Below, piece after piece: positions 1-6,873 of a DNA stretch of 19,172 bases. Within the stretch, counting starts at the first letter, position 1. Each line of letters opens with the position of its first letter. The stretch is from the NCBI GenBank assembly GCA_934234185.1, contig CAKQHO010000059.1, positions 1 through 19,172 of the forward strand. The letters are read 5' to 3'. The notes under the pieces are model-generated. The model had not been told where the DNA came from. It made no database searches and saw only the letters and a program-made list of their open reading frames with translations. The stretch comes from an uncultured Psychrobacillus sp. GTDB taxonomy: Bacteria > Bacillota > Bacilli > Bacillales_A > Planococcaceae. Both the position numbers and the translations under genes were made by a program.

Positions 1-69
1 CGCTAGCTCAGCAGGTAGAGCACAACACTTTTAATGTTGGGGTCCTGGGTTCGAGCCCCAGGCGGATCA
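1..69 (+). tRNA. tRNA-Lys (anticodon TTT), 5' end cut by window edge
   Basis: The window starts at tRNA position 5 or so. The last three bases of the 5' acceptor strand (cgc) are followed by a D arm (gctc/gagc), an anticodon stem caaca/tgttg with loop cttttaa (anticodon TTT, Lys), a T arm ctggg-ttcgagc-cccag and the 3' acceptor strand gcggatc with discriminator A at 69. No CCA is encoded. The missing four bases lie before the window. The 3' end is the attachment site of the adjoining island and is repeated at 15122-15134. Confidence 0.93.
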
Positions 70-201
70 CTGAAAACAAAAGAAAAATCAAGCAAATCCC
101 TGATAATCAGATATTATCAGGGATTTCTTTTTTCTGGCAGGTAGCAGAAAATAGCCGTTTCAAGCATATTATCGGTGGATAAATCGTGGGACTAAAATTT
201 A
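57..201 (+). repeat. Left-end direct repeat, copy 1 (att core + island end)
   Basis: This 145-base segment matches 15122-15266 without gaps, with three mismatches (positions 112, 122 and 185). It starts in the tRNA T arm, so its first 13 bases (57-69) are the tRNA 3' end and probable attachment core. The remaining 132 bases belong to the integrase-side end of the island. Because the match runs far beyond the core, the second copy marks the left end of another related island, not a simple right attachment site. Confidence 0.9.
94..133 (+). terminator. Rho-independent terminator after tRNA-Lys
   Basis: A 14-base-pair perfect stem (aaatccctgataat at 94-107 with attatcagggattt at 113-126) and a 5-base loop are followed by cttttttc. 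It terminates the tRNA transcript and also shields the island from it. In the second copy near 15160-15198 the change at 15187 breaks one C-G pair, so that stem is weaker. Confidence 0.8.
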
Positions 202-220
202 ATTCTAAAAAGTCCCACGA
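184..220. repeat. 10-bp perfect inverted repeat upstream of the integrase
   Basis: tcgtgggact (184-193) and agtcccacga (211-220) are perfect inverted repeats around a 17-base AT-rich spacer. They lie between the attachment core and the integrase start. The likely role is a binding site for the integrase, an Xis-like factor or a repressor of int; this is inference from position. In the second repeat copy only the left half is kept (tgtgggact), because the homology stops at 15266. Confidence 0.6.
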
Positions 221-312
221 ATTTGCATCTTTCTCACTGATTCATAGTATTTTGCATAGACTTACTTTGGAAGAGAATACATAGTTTTGTAACTTAAAAA
301 AACGATGTAAAA

Positions 313-1533
313 ATGGCTCGAAAATCATTTTCTGTTTTGTTCTTTATCAAAAAAGCCAAGTTATTAAAGAACGGAGAAGCACCTGTGTGCATGAGAATCA
401 CTGTAAACGGCTGTATGGTAGATATTTCTATCAAAAGAAGTTGTCCCGTAAACCTATGGAATCAAGCAAAAGAGAATTCAAAAGGAAAAGACCGTATGTC
501 GGTGGAACTGAACCACTACTTAGAAATCACACGCTCACGCATACACCAAATTTATAGGGAACTGGAAACTTCCGACAAGGTTATCACCGTTGATCTTGTG
601 AGAAAACTGTATTATGGTGTGGATGAAGAAAGCAAAACCCTTTTGCAAGTATTCAGAGAACACAACGAACAAAGTCGTAAGCTGATCGGCAAAGACTTTG
701 TTAGTAAAACCGTTCAACGGTATGAAACCACTACCCGATATTTGGAGGAATTCATTAAGAAAGAATATCAGTTATCTGATATTGCCCTGAATAACTTGGA
801 AGCCAACTTCATTTCTAAGTTCGATGCTTTCTTGAAGATTGAAAAAGGTTGTGCGCAGAACTCCGCTATTACCCGATTGAAGAACTTAAAGAAGATTATC
901 CGTATTGCTTTGGAAAACGACTGGATAAAGAAAGATCCGTTTGCTTACTACCGTTTCAAATTGGAAGAAACCGATCCTGAATTTCTGACGATGGACGAGA
1001 TTAAAATCATTCTCGCCAAAGAGTTTACAATTAAACGAGTAGAACAGGTACGTGACGTTTTTGTCTTTTGCATTTTTACTGGCTTGGCGTTCAGCGATGT
1101 GAAAGATTTATCACCCGAACACTTGGTAAAAGACAATAAAGGGGAACTTTGGATAAGGAAGAACCGCCAAAAGACTAAAATCATGTGTAACATTCCTGTG
1201 CTGCCTGTGGCAGCTTCTATACTTGATAAATATAAGGATGTGGCAGAGTGTACCGGAAAACTTTTACCTGTATTGTGTAATCAACGCATGAACAGTTATT
1301 TGAAGGAGATTGCCGATGTGTGCGGAATTCATAAAAATCTTAGCACACATACCGCCCGTCATAGCTATGCCACAAGCATTTGCCTTGCAAATGGCGTAAG
1401 TATGGAGAATGTTGCTAAGATGTTAGGTCATGCAGATACAAGCGTAACAAAACACTATGCAAGGGTATTGGATCAGAATATTTTCAAGGATATGCAAAAA
1501 GTAAATAGCTGCCTGTCGGAATTGGCTATATAA
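313..1533 (+). CDS. int: Tyrosine recombinase (integrase), IntDOT-like, Arg I absent
   Basis: Site-specific recombinase of 406 residues expected to insert and excise the island at tRNA-Lys. The N-terminal part (about 1-100) looks like the arm-binding domain common in Bacteroidetes integrases, then a SAM-like core-binding domain (about 110-210) and the catalytic domain (about 220-400). Catalytic residues seen are H346 and R349 in HTAR, H373 in LGH and the nucleophile Y382 in KHYARV. The first catalytic arginine is missing: the block reads TGLAFSD, with Ala259 where most relatives have Arg, as known for IntDOT of Bacteroides conjugative transposons. It is transcribed away from the tRNA, the usual layout at an integrase-side end. 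A TAnnTTTG-like box at 282-289 lies just upstream, but no well-spaced TTTG partner is clear. Confidence 0.95.
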   Translation: MARKSFSVLFFIKKAKLLKNGEAPVCMRITVNGCMVDISIKRSCPVNLWNQAKENSKGKDRMSVELNHYLEITRSRIHQIYRELETSDKVITVDLVRKLYYGVDEESKTLLQVFREHNEQSRKLIGKDFVSKTVQRYETTTRYLEEFIKKEYQLSDIALNNLEANFISKFDAFLKIEKGCAQNSAITRLKNLKKIIRIALENDWIKKDPFAYYRFKLEETDPEFLTMDEIKIILAKEFTIKRVEQVRDVFVFCIFTGLAFSDVKDLSPEHLVKDNKGELWIRKNRQKTKIMCNIPVLPVAASILDKYKDVAECTGKLLPVLCNQRMNSYLKEIADVCGIHKNLSTHTARHSYATSICLANGVSMENVAKMLGHADTSVTKHYARVLDQNIFKDMQKVNSCLSELAI

Positions 1534-1555
1534 TAAAGATAGTAGCTAATATTGA

Positions 1556-1602
1556 AAAAGGATTGGGAAGAATGAATTTCATTTTCTCAATCCTTTTCTT
1601 TT
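1556..1602 (+). terminator. Terminator after integrase
   Basis: aaaaggattg (1556-1565) pairs with caatcctttt (1588-1597), followed by cttttat. It lies 22 bases after the integrase stop codon. The 3' T-run is short, and the A-run on the other side could let it work for the convergent minus-strand genes too. Confidence 0.75.
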
Positions 1603-1652
1603 ATAGTAAGTTTTCCAGAACTCAATATGAAGCATTGACAAAGATAAGTTCC

Positions 1653-1753
1653 GTATTTAGCCTGTTCAAGTCCGAGCCTTCGGTTTAGATGAAAATCTTC
1701 CTCTCACTATGTTCGAGCGTATTTTCATCTAAAGACTTGCACAGACTAAATAC
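1653..1753. repeat. Long imperfect hairpin between convergent genes
   Basis: Two nested inverted repeats form one long structure. The outer arms are 1653-1672 and 1734-1753 (18 of 20 bases pair). The inner arms are 1684-1696 and 1721-1733 (tttagatgaaaat / attttcatctaaa, 13 of 13). On the right the arms are contiguous; on the left an 11-base bulge (cgagccttcgg) separates them. The terminal loop is 24 bases. It sits in the 280-base gap between the integrase and the minus-strand HTH gene, which otherwise holds only the integrase terminator. No flanking target duplication is visible, so a MITE is not supported. A structured RNA, a two-way terminator or a recombination or transfer site are possible. 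Confidence 0.7.
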
Positions 1754-1815
1754 TTCACTGGGAAAGTCAATGATTCAAACTAAATTCCGAAAAACAATGT
1801 TTTGGGCTTGGCAGG

Positions 1816-2109
1816 TTACTCTTTCCAACTTTCAAAGTAGTGCTTTTGGAGCAGTTTATCAATATCACTCTGACGGTAGATGATTTTACCTTTTATCTGG
1901 ATAAAGGGAATTAGTCCTATATCTCGCCATTCTTGCAGGGTTCGCAAACTGACATTCAGTTTCTTGGAAACCTCATTATTAGAAAGAAAGCGTTCCCCAT
2001 TCAGGTGGGGCTTGTAGTGCTTTACAATAGATTCAATACCATTCAGCATCGAATCGAGCGAAGAAATAAATTCTTTGACTTGTGGGGTATCTTTATTTAT
2101 TAGTTCCAT
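1816..2109 (-). CDS. Excisionase-like helix-turn-helix protein (97 aa)
   Basis: Small DNA-binding protein of the HTH_17/MerR-like excisionase family. Residues about 40-90 hold the winged HTH (FLSNNEVSKKLNVSLRTLQEWRD, then IPFIQIKGKIIYRQSDIDKLL). The N-terminal 35 residues look helical and may dimerize. Such proteins are routine near Bacteroides integrases and act as directionality factors or regulators; which role applies here cannot be told. It is last in the minus-strand cluster, convergent with int. A small hairpin (ttgaaat/atttcaa, 2128-2145) lies just upstream of its start. Confidence 0.85.
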   Translation of the reverse strand: MELINKDTPQVKEFISSLDSMLNGIESIVKHYKPHLNGERFLSNNEVSKKLNVSLRTLQEWRDIGLIPFIQIKGKIIYRQSDIDKLLQKHYFESWKE

Positions 2110-2162
2110 GATTGAAAGATTGTTTTATTGAAATATTGATTTCAAGATGGCTAGATAGCCGG

Positions 2163-2456
2163 TTAGTTACGCAGATAGTGACCCAAAGACGAAATGTTAA
2201 GTACGTCTTTTGCCGGATCATAATCTACATAGAGCCGTTTGGATGCAGGGGCAATAAAATACTGGCTACCATCTTGCTGTATCTCATAAGTAGCAGGTGA
2301 AGCCTGTTTGGTTGTTTCCGATACATATATAATAGAAAGAAGGTACTCTTTGTCGCTCCGATAGATGATAACCGTAGGATTCAGATTAATGCTTTCCCAT
2401 GTGCCAACAATGGAAAACAGGTTGAAAAACGGATAATCTTTTTTAATTCTTTTCAT
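2163..2456 (-). CDS. DUF3876-like protein (97 aa)
   Basis: Small protein resembling DUF3876, a family found beside HTH proteins in Bacteroidetes mobile elements and of unknown function. Seen in the sequence: a GTWESINLNPTVIIYR block, a YLLSIIYVSE strand, and a C-terminal YDPAKDVLNISSLGHYLRN, as in the family. The frame is open further upstream to 2549, but the start at 2456 (MKRIKKDY) is preferred. The family match begins there, and it overlaps the upstream HTH gene by only 14 bases, which suggests coupled translation. The family call is from memory of the pattern. Confidence 0.75.
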   Translation of the reverse strand: MKRIKKDYPFFNLFSIVGTWESINLNPTVIIYRSDKEYLLSIIYVSETTKQASPATYEIQQDGSQYFIAPASKRLYVDYDPAKDVLNISSLGHYLRN

Positions 2457-2757
2457 AAGACGTGGGGTGTTTGGGTGATTGATTTTGCGTTTCACTGTCT
2501 GCAATAATTCTTTCAATATCGGAAGTCTTATAATAAATCTTACTACCAATTTGAGAATAAGCCAATCTTCCGCTACTTCTGTAATACTGCAAAGTTCGCT
2601 TACTAACGCCTAACAACAGGCACACTTCCTGACTATCCAGCCAGTTTTCTACTTTCTGGGTATGAGTGCTGCACAAACTTTCTATCCGTTTGGCAAACTC
2701 CGTGAACCTCTCGCAGACATACGAAAAGGTTCTCTTTTCAATAGTTACTACTTCCAT
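2443..2757 (-). CDS. Excisionase-like helix-turn-helix protein (104 aa)
   Basis: Second small HTH_17-type DNA-binding protein. Its winged HTH reads WLDSQEVCLLLGVSKRTLQYYRS and then LAYSQIGSKIYYKTSDIERII. The open frame extends to 2826, but the start at 2757 (MEVVTIEKRTF) is chosen, since family members commonly begin at this kind of sequence and the upstream 23 residues look like read-through. It is first in a minus-strand operon with the DUF3876 gene and probably the 97-residue HTH gene. It is divergent from the TetR gene, so the 2758-3044 gap must hold promoters for both directions. Confidence 0.83.
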   Translation of the reverse strand: MEVVTIEKRTFSYVCERFTEFAKRIESLCSTHTQKVENWLDSQEVCLLLGVSKRTLQYYRSSGRLAYSQIGSKIYYKTSDIERIIADSETQNQSPKHPTSYEKN

Positions 2758-2955
2758 ACTTTCAATTTTAAAAGGTTTATAAAACGTGTCGATTTTATTT
2801 TCATCGGCAAATAAAAGAAGAATCATGAGCCGTTTTCAAAACTGTCCGAAAGTGGCGAAGTAAAGTTCTTAATGACTTAATATGTACTTATCGTGGCAAC
2901 ATAATACAATGATTTATAGACGAAATACTCATTGATTTAGGCAGATCATATAGAA

Positions 2956-2985
2956 ACAAAGAAAAATAAACCGATATTTCTTTGT
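2956..2985. repeat. 9-bp inverted repeat over the TetR-gene -33 box
   Basis: acaaagaaa (2956-2964) and tttctttgt (2977-2985) are perfect inverted repeats around 12 bases. The right arm contains the TTTG (-33) element of the promoter ahead of the TetR-family gene. It may be an operator for one of the neighbouring DNA-binding proteins; nothing else in the 2827-2980 stretch is recognisable. Confidence 0.4.
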
Positions 2986-3011
2986 CAATTCAAAAATAAC
3001 GCTTATGTTTG
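2981..3011 (+). promoter_or_regulatory. Bacteroides-type promoter of the TetR gene
   Basis: TTTG at 2981-2984 and TATGTTTG at 3004-3011 are separated by 19 bases. This fits the Bacteroides consensus TTTG (-33) and TAnnTTTG (-7). The start codon at 3045 follows 33 bases later, and a candidate operator lies between them. Confidence 0.75.
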
Positions 3012-3014
3012 CAG

Positions 3015-3038
3015 TGACCAATAATAACAAAATAGTCA
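3015..3038. promoter_or_regulatory. Candidate TetR operator 1 (TGAC-N16-GTCA)
   Basis: TGAC at 3015-3018 and GTCA at 3035-3038, extended by one base pair to GTGAC/GTCAC, lie in the leader between promoter and start codon of the TetR-family gene. The same half-sites with the same 16-base spacer occur at 3713-3736 ahead of the ABC transporter. The position fits autorepression by blocking transcription. Binding is inferred. Confidence 0.55.
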
Positions 3039-3044
3039 CACGGT

Positions 3045-3635
3045 ATGGCAAAAGCATTTGATGACAACGAAAGAAAACTTATAAAGGATAAACTCAAAGA
3101 AGGAGCTTTGCTATTTATCCAGCAACAAGGGGTACGTAAAACTTCTGTAGATGAGCTTGTTAAATATGCCAATATTTCTAAAGGAGCATTTTATCTATTC
3201 TATACATCAAAAGAACTTCTTTTTTTCGATACAATAATAGACTATCATAAGAAATTGGAAAAAGAATTTCTTAATGCCATAAATAAGCATACCAATAATA
3301 TTACGGTTGATACATTGACAGATATTATATCTGATTTGCTAATCAACAACAAACCATACTTTGTATCTATCTTCGTTAATAGTGATGTGGAATATCTAAA
3401 TAGAAAGCTCCCTCAAGAAGTACTTTCAAAACACGTAGATGATGATGTCATGTTAGCAAACGAATTACTGAATTTTATTCCAGAAAGTAAATCAATTGAT
3501 ACAAAAGTATTTGCAGGGGCTTTAAGAGCTGCATTCTTGACTATTCTAAACGAGAAAACAATTGGAACAGATATTTACAATGAAGTTTTCAAGTTTATAG
3601 TTAGGGGAATAGTACAGCAACTATTTAAAGACTAA
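3045..3635 (+). CDS. TetR/AcrR-family transcriptional regulator
   Basis: Repressor-type regulator of 196 residues, normal for the family. The N-terminal HTH (about residues 12-55) has the typical TetR pattern: GALLFIQQQGVRKTSVDELV, then ANISKGAFYLFYTSKELLF. The C-terminal ligand domain is variable and gives no ligand. It lies 123 bases ahead of an ABC exporter on the same strand. Both genes have a TGAC-N16-GTCA inverted repeat in front, so it most likely represses itself and the exporter until a substrate binds. Its start at 3045 sits 33 bases after a good promoter box. Confidence 0.92.
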   Translation: MAKAFDDNERKLIKDKLKEGALLFIQQQGVRKTSVDELVKYANISKGAFYLFYTSKELLFFDTIIDYHKKLEKEFLNAINKHTNNITVDTLTDIISDLLINNKPYFVSIFVNSDVEYLNRKLPQEVLSKHVDDDVMLANELLNFIPESKSIDTKVFAGALRAAFLTILNEKTIGTDIYNEVFKFIVRGIVQQLFKD

Positions 3636-3712
3636 TCCAATACAACAAGATTATATAATATCAACTGACTATGTGCAAATATGTTACATAGCGATACTTT
3701 GAATTTACAATA

Positions 3713-3736
3713 TGACTATATAAACAATTTTAGTCA
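3713..3736. promoter_or_regulatory. Candidate TetR operator 2 (TGAC-N16-GTCA)
   Basis: TGAC at 3713-3716 and GTCA at 3733-3736, within the longer inverted repeat tatgact (3711-3717) / agtcata (3732-3738), lie 22 bases before the ABC ATPase start codon. Half-sites and 16-base spacing are identical to those ahead of the TetR gene. A TTTG at 3698-3701 could be the -33 box, which would put this site over the -7 region; a good TAnnTTTG is not seen. Confidence 0.55.
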
Positions 3737-3758
3737 TACGATATAAAATTTAAAAATT

Positions 3759-4607
3759 ATGATTACAGTAAAAAACTTATCGTTTAGTTATTCTCAACTA
3801 CCATTTATTGAGAATATGAATTTTCAAGTAAGAAGCGGAGAAATATTTGGCTTCTTAGGACCTTCTGGAGCAGGAAAAAGCACTCTTCAAAAGATATTAA
3901 TAGGTATGCTCCCTAAATATAAGGGGAGTGTTTCTATTAATAATAATGAAATTAGAAATAAGTCTGACCAGTTCTATGAGAGTATTGGTGTCGATTTTGA
4001 ATTCCCTAGTTTTTATGAGAAATTCACCGCATTGGAGAACTTAAAATTCTTTGGTTCTTTATATGACTGTAAGCTGATTCCTGTCGAACAATTATTAGAA
4101 ATGGTTGGACTCTCACAACATGCCAATAAGAAAGTGGCAGGTTTTTCTAAAGGTATGAAATCCAGATTAAACTTTGCCCGATCAATTATTCATCAACCCA
4201 AAGTGTTATTTTTGGATGAGCCAACATCTGGTTTAGATCCTTCAAACTCCCAAGTGATGAAAAACATTATTCTTGATCTTAAAAATAAAGGAGTAACAAT
4301 CATTCTGACTACTCACAATATGCACGATGCAACCGAACTTTGTGATCGTGTAGCATTTATTGTTGATGGCAACATTAAAGCTATGGACACTCCTCATAAT
4401 CTTATCATGTCAAGGCGTTATAATGAAGTAACATATTCATATTTGGAGAATCAAAAAGAATTAAATACTACAATCGCACTTGACAAAATAAGTACAGATA
4501 AAAAGCTACAATCTCTGATTCAAGCTAATGCCTTATTATCAATACATAGCAATGAGCCAACATTAGACAATATATTCTCAGAAATAACAGGGAGGAAATT
4601 ACTATGA
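3759..4607 (+). CDS. ABC transporter ATP-binding protein
   Basis: ATPase of an ABC-2-type exporter, 282 residues. Seen: Walker A GPSGAGKST (34-42), signature region FSKGMKSRL (129-137), Walker B VLFLDEPTSGLD (149-160) and switch histidine H186 in LTTHN. The block where the Q-loop glutamine is expected reads VDFEFPSFYEKFT (about 78-90) with no Gln, a divergence that I recall from some exporters of this type. The last 60 residues form an extension. It overlaps the first permease gene by 4 bases (ATGA), so the two are translationally coupled. Substrate unknown; the TetR partner suggests a drug or toxic compound. Confidence 0.93.
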   Translation: MITVKNLSFSYSQLPFIENMNFQVRSGEIFGFLGPSGAGKSTLQKILIGMLPKYKGSVSINNNEIRNKSDQFYESIGVDFEFPSFYEKFTALENLKFFGSLYDCKLIPVEQLLEMVGLSQHANKKVAGFSKGMKSRLNFARSIIHQPKVLFLDEPTSGLDPSNSQVMKNIILDLKNKGVTIILTTHNMHDATELCDRVAFIVDGNIKAMDTPHNLIMSRRYNEVTYSYLENQKELNTTIALDKISTDKKLQSLIQANALLSIHSNEPTLDNIFSEITGRKLL

Positions 4608-5266
4608 AGTTTAAAAGTTTAATACTAGGCGATATTCGGCAACAATACAAATATGGTTTTTATGCCCTATATACGTTATTTACACTAGTGTATATTACAG
4701 TATTGCGCATTCTTCCTATGCCGTGGAAAGAACTATGTACAACTACCCTTATATTTTCAGATCCCGTACTGATCGGATTAATGTTTATGGGAGCAATAAT
4801 ATTATTCGAGAAAAGCGAAAAAGTAATGCAGGCATTAGCTGTTTCGCCCATATCGATACACGCATACATTTTGTCAAAGGTAATTTCCATTGGACTAATT
4901 TCTTTGCTAAGTGGAGTTCTCATCGCATTGTTCTCAGGCATGGAACATTCTTACATACATCTTGCTGTTGGAATTATGTTAGGTTCAGCATTATTCACAC
5001 TGGTTGGAATATCACTTTCCGCTTTCATTTCAACCATGAATAACTTTATGCTGATTATGGTTCCCACTTTAATAATATCCGTAGCTCCCATATCTGTTTA
5101 TACAATGGGCTATAAATCGGGAGTTATGCTATTACATCCAAGTATAAGTCTGATAGAACTTATGTCTGGAAATATCAGTGTCATATCTCTAATGGCAATA
5201 AGCATTTGGTGCATTGCGATGTATATTTTTTCTTGTCTGTCAGTAAAAAAAATGATGACGATATAA
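4604..5266 (+). CDS. ABC-2-type transporter permease, subunit 1
   Basis: Membrane protein of 220 residues with about six hydrophobic segments, starting with YALYTLFTLVYITVLRI near residue 20 and ending near 212. It looks like an ABC-2-type permease. It overlaps the ATPase gene by 4 bases and is followed after 2 bases by a second permease, so ATPase and two permeases form one exporter. The size and pairing resemble transporters annotated as fluoroquinolone-type export permeases, but substrate cannot be told from sequence. Confidence 0.82.
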   Translation: MKFKSLILGDIRQQYKYGFYALYTLFTLVYITVLRILPMPWKELCTTTLIFSDPVLIGLMFMGAIILFEKSEKVMQALAVSPISIHAYILSKVISIGLISLLSGVLIALFSGMEHSYIHLAVGIMLGSALFTLVGISLSAFISTMNNFMLIMVPTLIISVAPISVYTMGYKSGVMLLHPSISLIELMSGNISVISLMAISIWCIAMYIFSCLSVKKMMTI

Positions 5267-5268
5267 TT

Positions 5269-5967
5269 ATGAATCAGAATATTATTTCTTTCAAAATGTT
5301 TATCAGAAACATATTCTCAGATGGTATGTTATCTGCAATAATATGTATTCCGCTAATATTAGCGGCAATATATAGGTTTGTTTTCCCCTTAATTGTACAG
5401 CATTATCCGATGCTAAAGGATTTCAGTCTATATTATCCGATATTGGATTTATTCCTTGCAATTATGTGTCCTTACATGATTTGCTTCGCTTCGGCCTTAG
5501 TGGTATTAGATGAAACAGATATGAAAATCAACAGGTATATCACAATTACTCCACTTGGGAAGAAGGGTTATCTTATATCAAGATTGCTTATTCCTGTTTT
5601 ATTTGCAGCTATTGTTTCTTTTGTGCTGCTTTCTTTTTGTTCTGTATCAGGTATGTCATTATGGACTACATTTATAATATCAATATTGGCTACAATACTA
5701 AGCGTTGTGGCTGCTATGATTATTTTGGCATACGCGGGAAATAAAGTGGAAGGTATGGCACTTGCAAAAGTATCTGCTTTAGTTATGGTTGGACTAATTA
5801 TACCTTTTGTTATTACAGATAGTATCCAATATGTATTTTCATTTATCCCTTCTTTTTGGGTAGCCAAGTTTCTAATAAGTAATAACTATTGGTTTATTCT
5901 ACCAACGATCTTTCTTTCTGGCGGACTGATTTACCTATTATATAATAGGTACAATGCAAAAATATAG
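5269..5967 (+). CDS. ABC-2-type transporter permease, subunit 2
   Basis: Membrane protein of 232 residues with about six hydrophobic segments, the first at about 17-40 (GMLSAIICIPLILAAIY...). The frame is open upstream to 5206 inside subunit 1. The ATG at 5269, 2 bases after the subunit 1 stop, is preferred because the first 21 residues of the longer form are polar and simply read through the neighbour's end. Probably pairs with subunit 1 and the ATPase. No clear terminator follows; 5968-6084 shows nothing recognisable. Confidence 0.82.
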   Translation: MNQNIISFKMFIRNIFSDGMLSAIICIPLILAAIYRFVFPLIVQHYPMLKDFSLYYPILDLFLAIMCPYMICFASALVVLDETDMKINRYITITPLGKKGYLISRLLIPVLFAAIVSFVLLSFCSVSGMSLWTTFIISILATILSVVAAMIILAYAGNKVEGMALAKVSALVMVGLIIPFVITDSIQYVFSFIPSFWVAKFLISNNYWFILPTIFLSGGLIYLLYNRYNAKI

Positions 5968-6084
5968 TTTCTCCTAAAATTGATACTATTAATACCGAAG
6001 ATATAAAAAGTATAGTACCTAAATAAGCATATTAAATTTATGATTATACGAATTAATATTATTCACTATCTAAAAATTATGCTT

Positions 6085-6709
6085 ATGAATGAGTTATTGA
6101 AAATGAAGTTTTTTGAGCTATTGTCTAAAACTTCACAAGAAGTTACTAACACAGAAATGCAAGATGCCTATGGAGAATTTGTCAAGCACATAGTCGCTAT
6201 TAGCAATTCAGAAGATTATTCCTATATCTTTCGGATGCTAAATCTCACCCGTATTGAGATAGTACCCCTAAAAGAGTTATATCAATATGGGCAGGGGGAA
6301 AAATGCGCTTAAAATTCTCTATGTCCACAAAGCGTTATCGACAATTGATGCCGAGCTACAATTAATCAACTTAAAAATTAACCATCCAGAACAATTTAAG
6401 TTATCTATTCCTACAGCGTTCAAGTCCGACCTATATGTAATCCCTAAGTCAAAAGACTTGGGGATTATTGGCATTGCAGAAATCGTATTAGCTCTGTTTC
6501 TACAGGGGCAAATCGTTGGCGAAGATGGAAAACCTGTCCCAGAAGTTCGTTTAGCTCGTGGCTTTGAGCAGCTTTTCAATCTAAAATTCGGAAGTATTTA
6601 CGATAAGGTAGGTGAAGTATTTACCCGCAAGCCGTACAACCTTACCAAAACATTGGATGCCTTACGAAATGCTATCATTAAAGAGGATCGAAAACGTAAG
6701 AACCGATAA
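6085..6709 (+). pseudogene. RteC-like protein, probably frameshifted near 6294-6310
   Basis: Two overlapping frames together look like one RteC-domain protein of about 207 residues. Part one (6085-6312; an upstream ATG at 6040 is possible) begins MNELLKMKFFELLSK and ends YQYGQGEKCA. Part two (6287-6709) carries the RteC-like core: IAEIVLALFLQG, then ARGFEQLFNLKFGSIYDK and FTRKPYNLTKTLDALRN. The switch falls at a run of five G and five A (6294-6303), a typical slippage site. RteC activates excision genes in CTnDOT-type elements, so loss could leave the island without its own trigger. Alternatives: two coupled genes (part two has an ATG at 6287), or a sequencing error in the run. Confidence 0.62.
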
Positions 6710-6746
6710 AGATCAAAAAAGATATTTGTGCAAACTGTTTATTCTC

Positions 6747-6764
6747 AGATATTTGCAAATATCT
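6747..6764. promoter_or_regulatory. 18-bp perfect palindrome
   Basis: agatatttg|caaatatct is a perfect 18-base palindrome. A related half-site, agatatttgtgcaaa, lies just upstream at about 6720-6734. It sits between the RteC-like gene and its terminator. It could be a protein-binding site or only part of the mRNA end structure. Confidence 0.4.
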
Positions 6765-6770
6765 TTTCGG

Positions 6771-6800
6771 GGAGTAGGTAACTACTCCTCTTTTTCTCTT
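6771..6800 (+). terminator. Rho-independent terminator after the RteC-like gene
   Basis: Perfect 7-base-pair stem ggagtag / ctactcc (6771-6777, 6782-6788) with a GTAA tetraloop, followed by tctttttctctt. It separates the RteC-like gene from the HTH gene that follows. Confidence 0.85.
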
Positions 6801-6815
6801 ACATTGTTTTACTGA

Positions 6816-6873
6816 ATTTTGCTTCATCAATCGATTGAGAACAATAATGTTAAACTAAAAAATGAAGCAAAAT
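6816..6873. promoter_or_regulatory. Nested inverted repeats covering a start codon
   Basis: attttgcttcat (6816-6827) pairs perfectly with atgaagcaaaat (6862-6873). The right arm runs into the ATG (6872-6874) of the following HTH gene. Inside the loop is a 12-base palindrome, tcaatcgattga (6827-6838). The structure could hide the start codon in the mRNA or be an autoregulatory operator. Both readings are inference. Confidence 0.5.

Noticed and set aside
1653..1753. MITE or insertion-sequence remnant
   Set aside because: The arms are long, but no target-site duplication flanks them, and the same unit is not seen elsewhere in the window.
1689..1883. Small plus-strand ORF (64 aa)
   Set aside because: It runs through the hairpin and into the opposite strand of the HTH gene; no family pattern.
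4723..5043. Plus-strand ORF of 106 aa inside the first permease
   Set aside because: Out-of-frame shadow of a well-supported membrane protein gene.
6287..6312. Programmed ribosomal frameshift in the RteC-like gene
   Set aside because: The change needed is +1 (or -2), which does not fit a standard -1 slippery heptamer; a mutation or separate starts are simpler. Not fully excluded.
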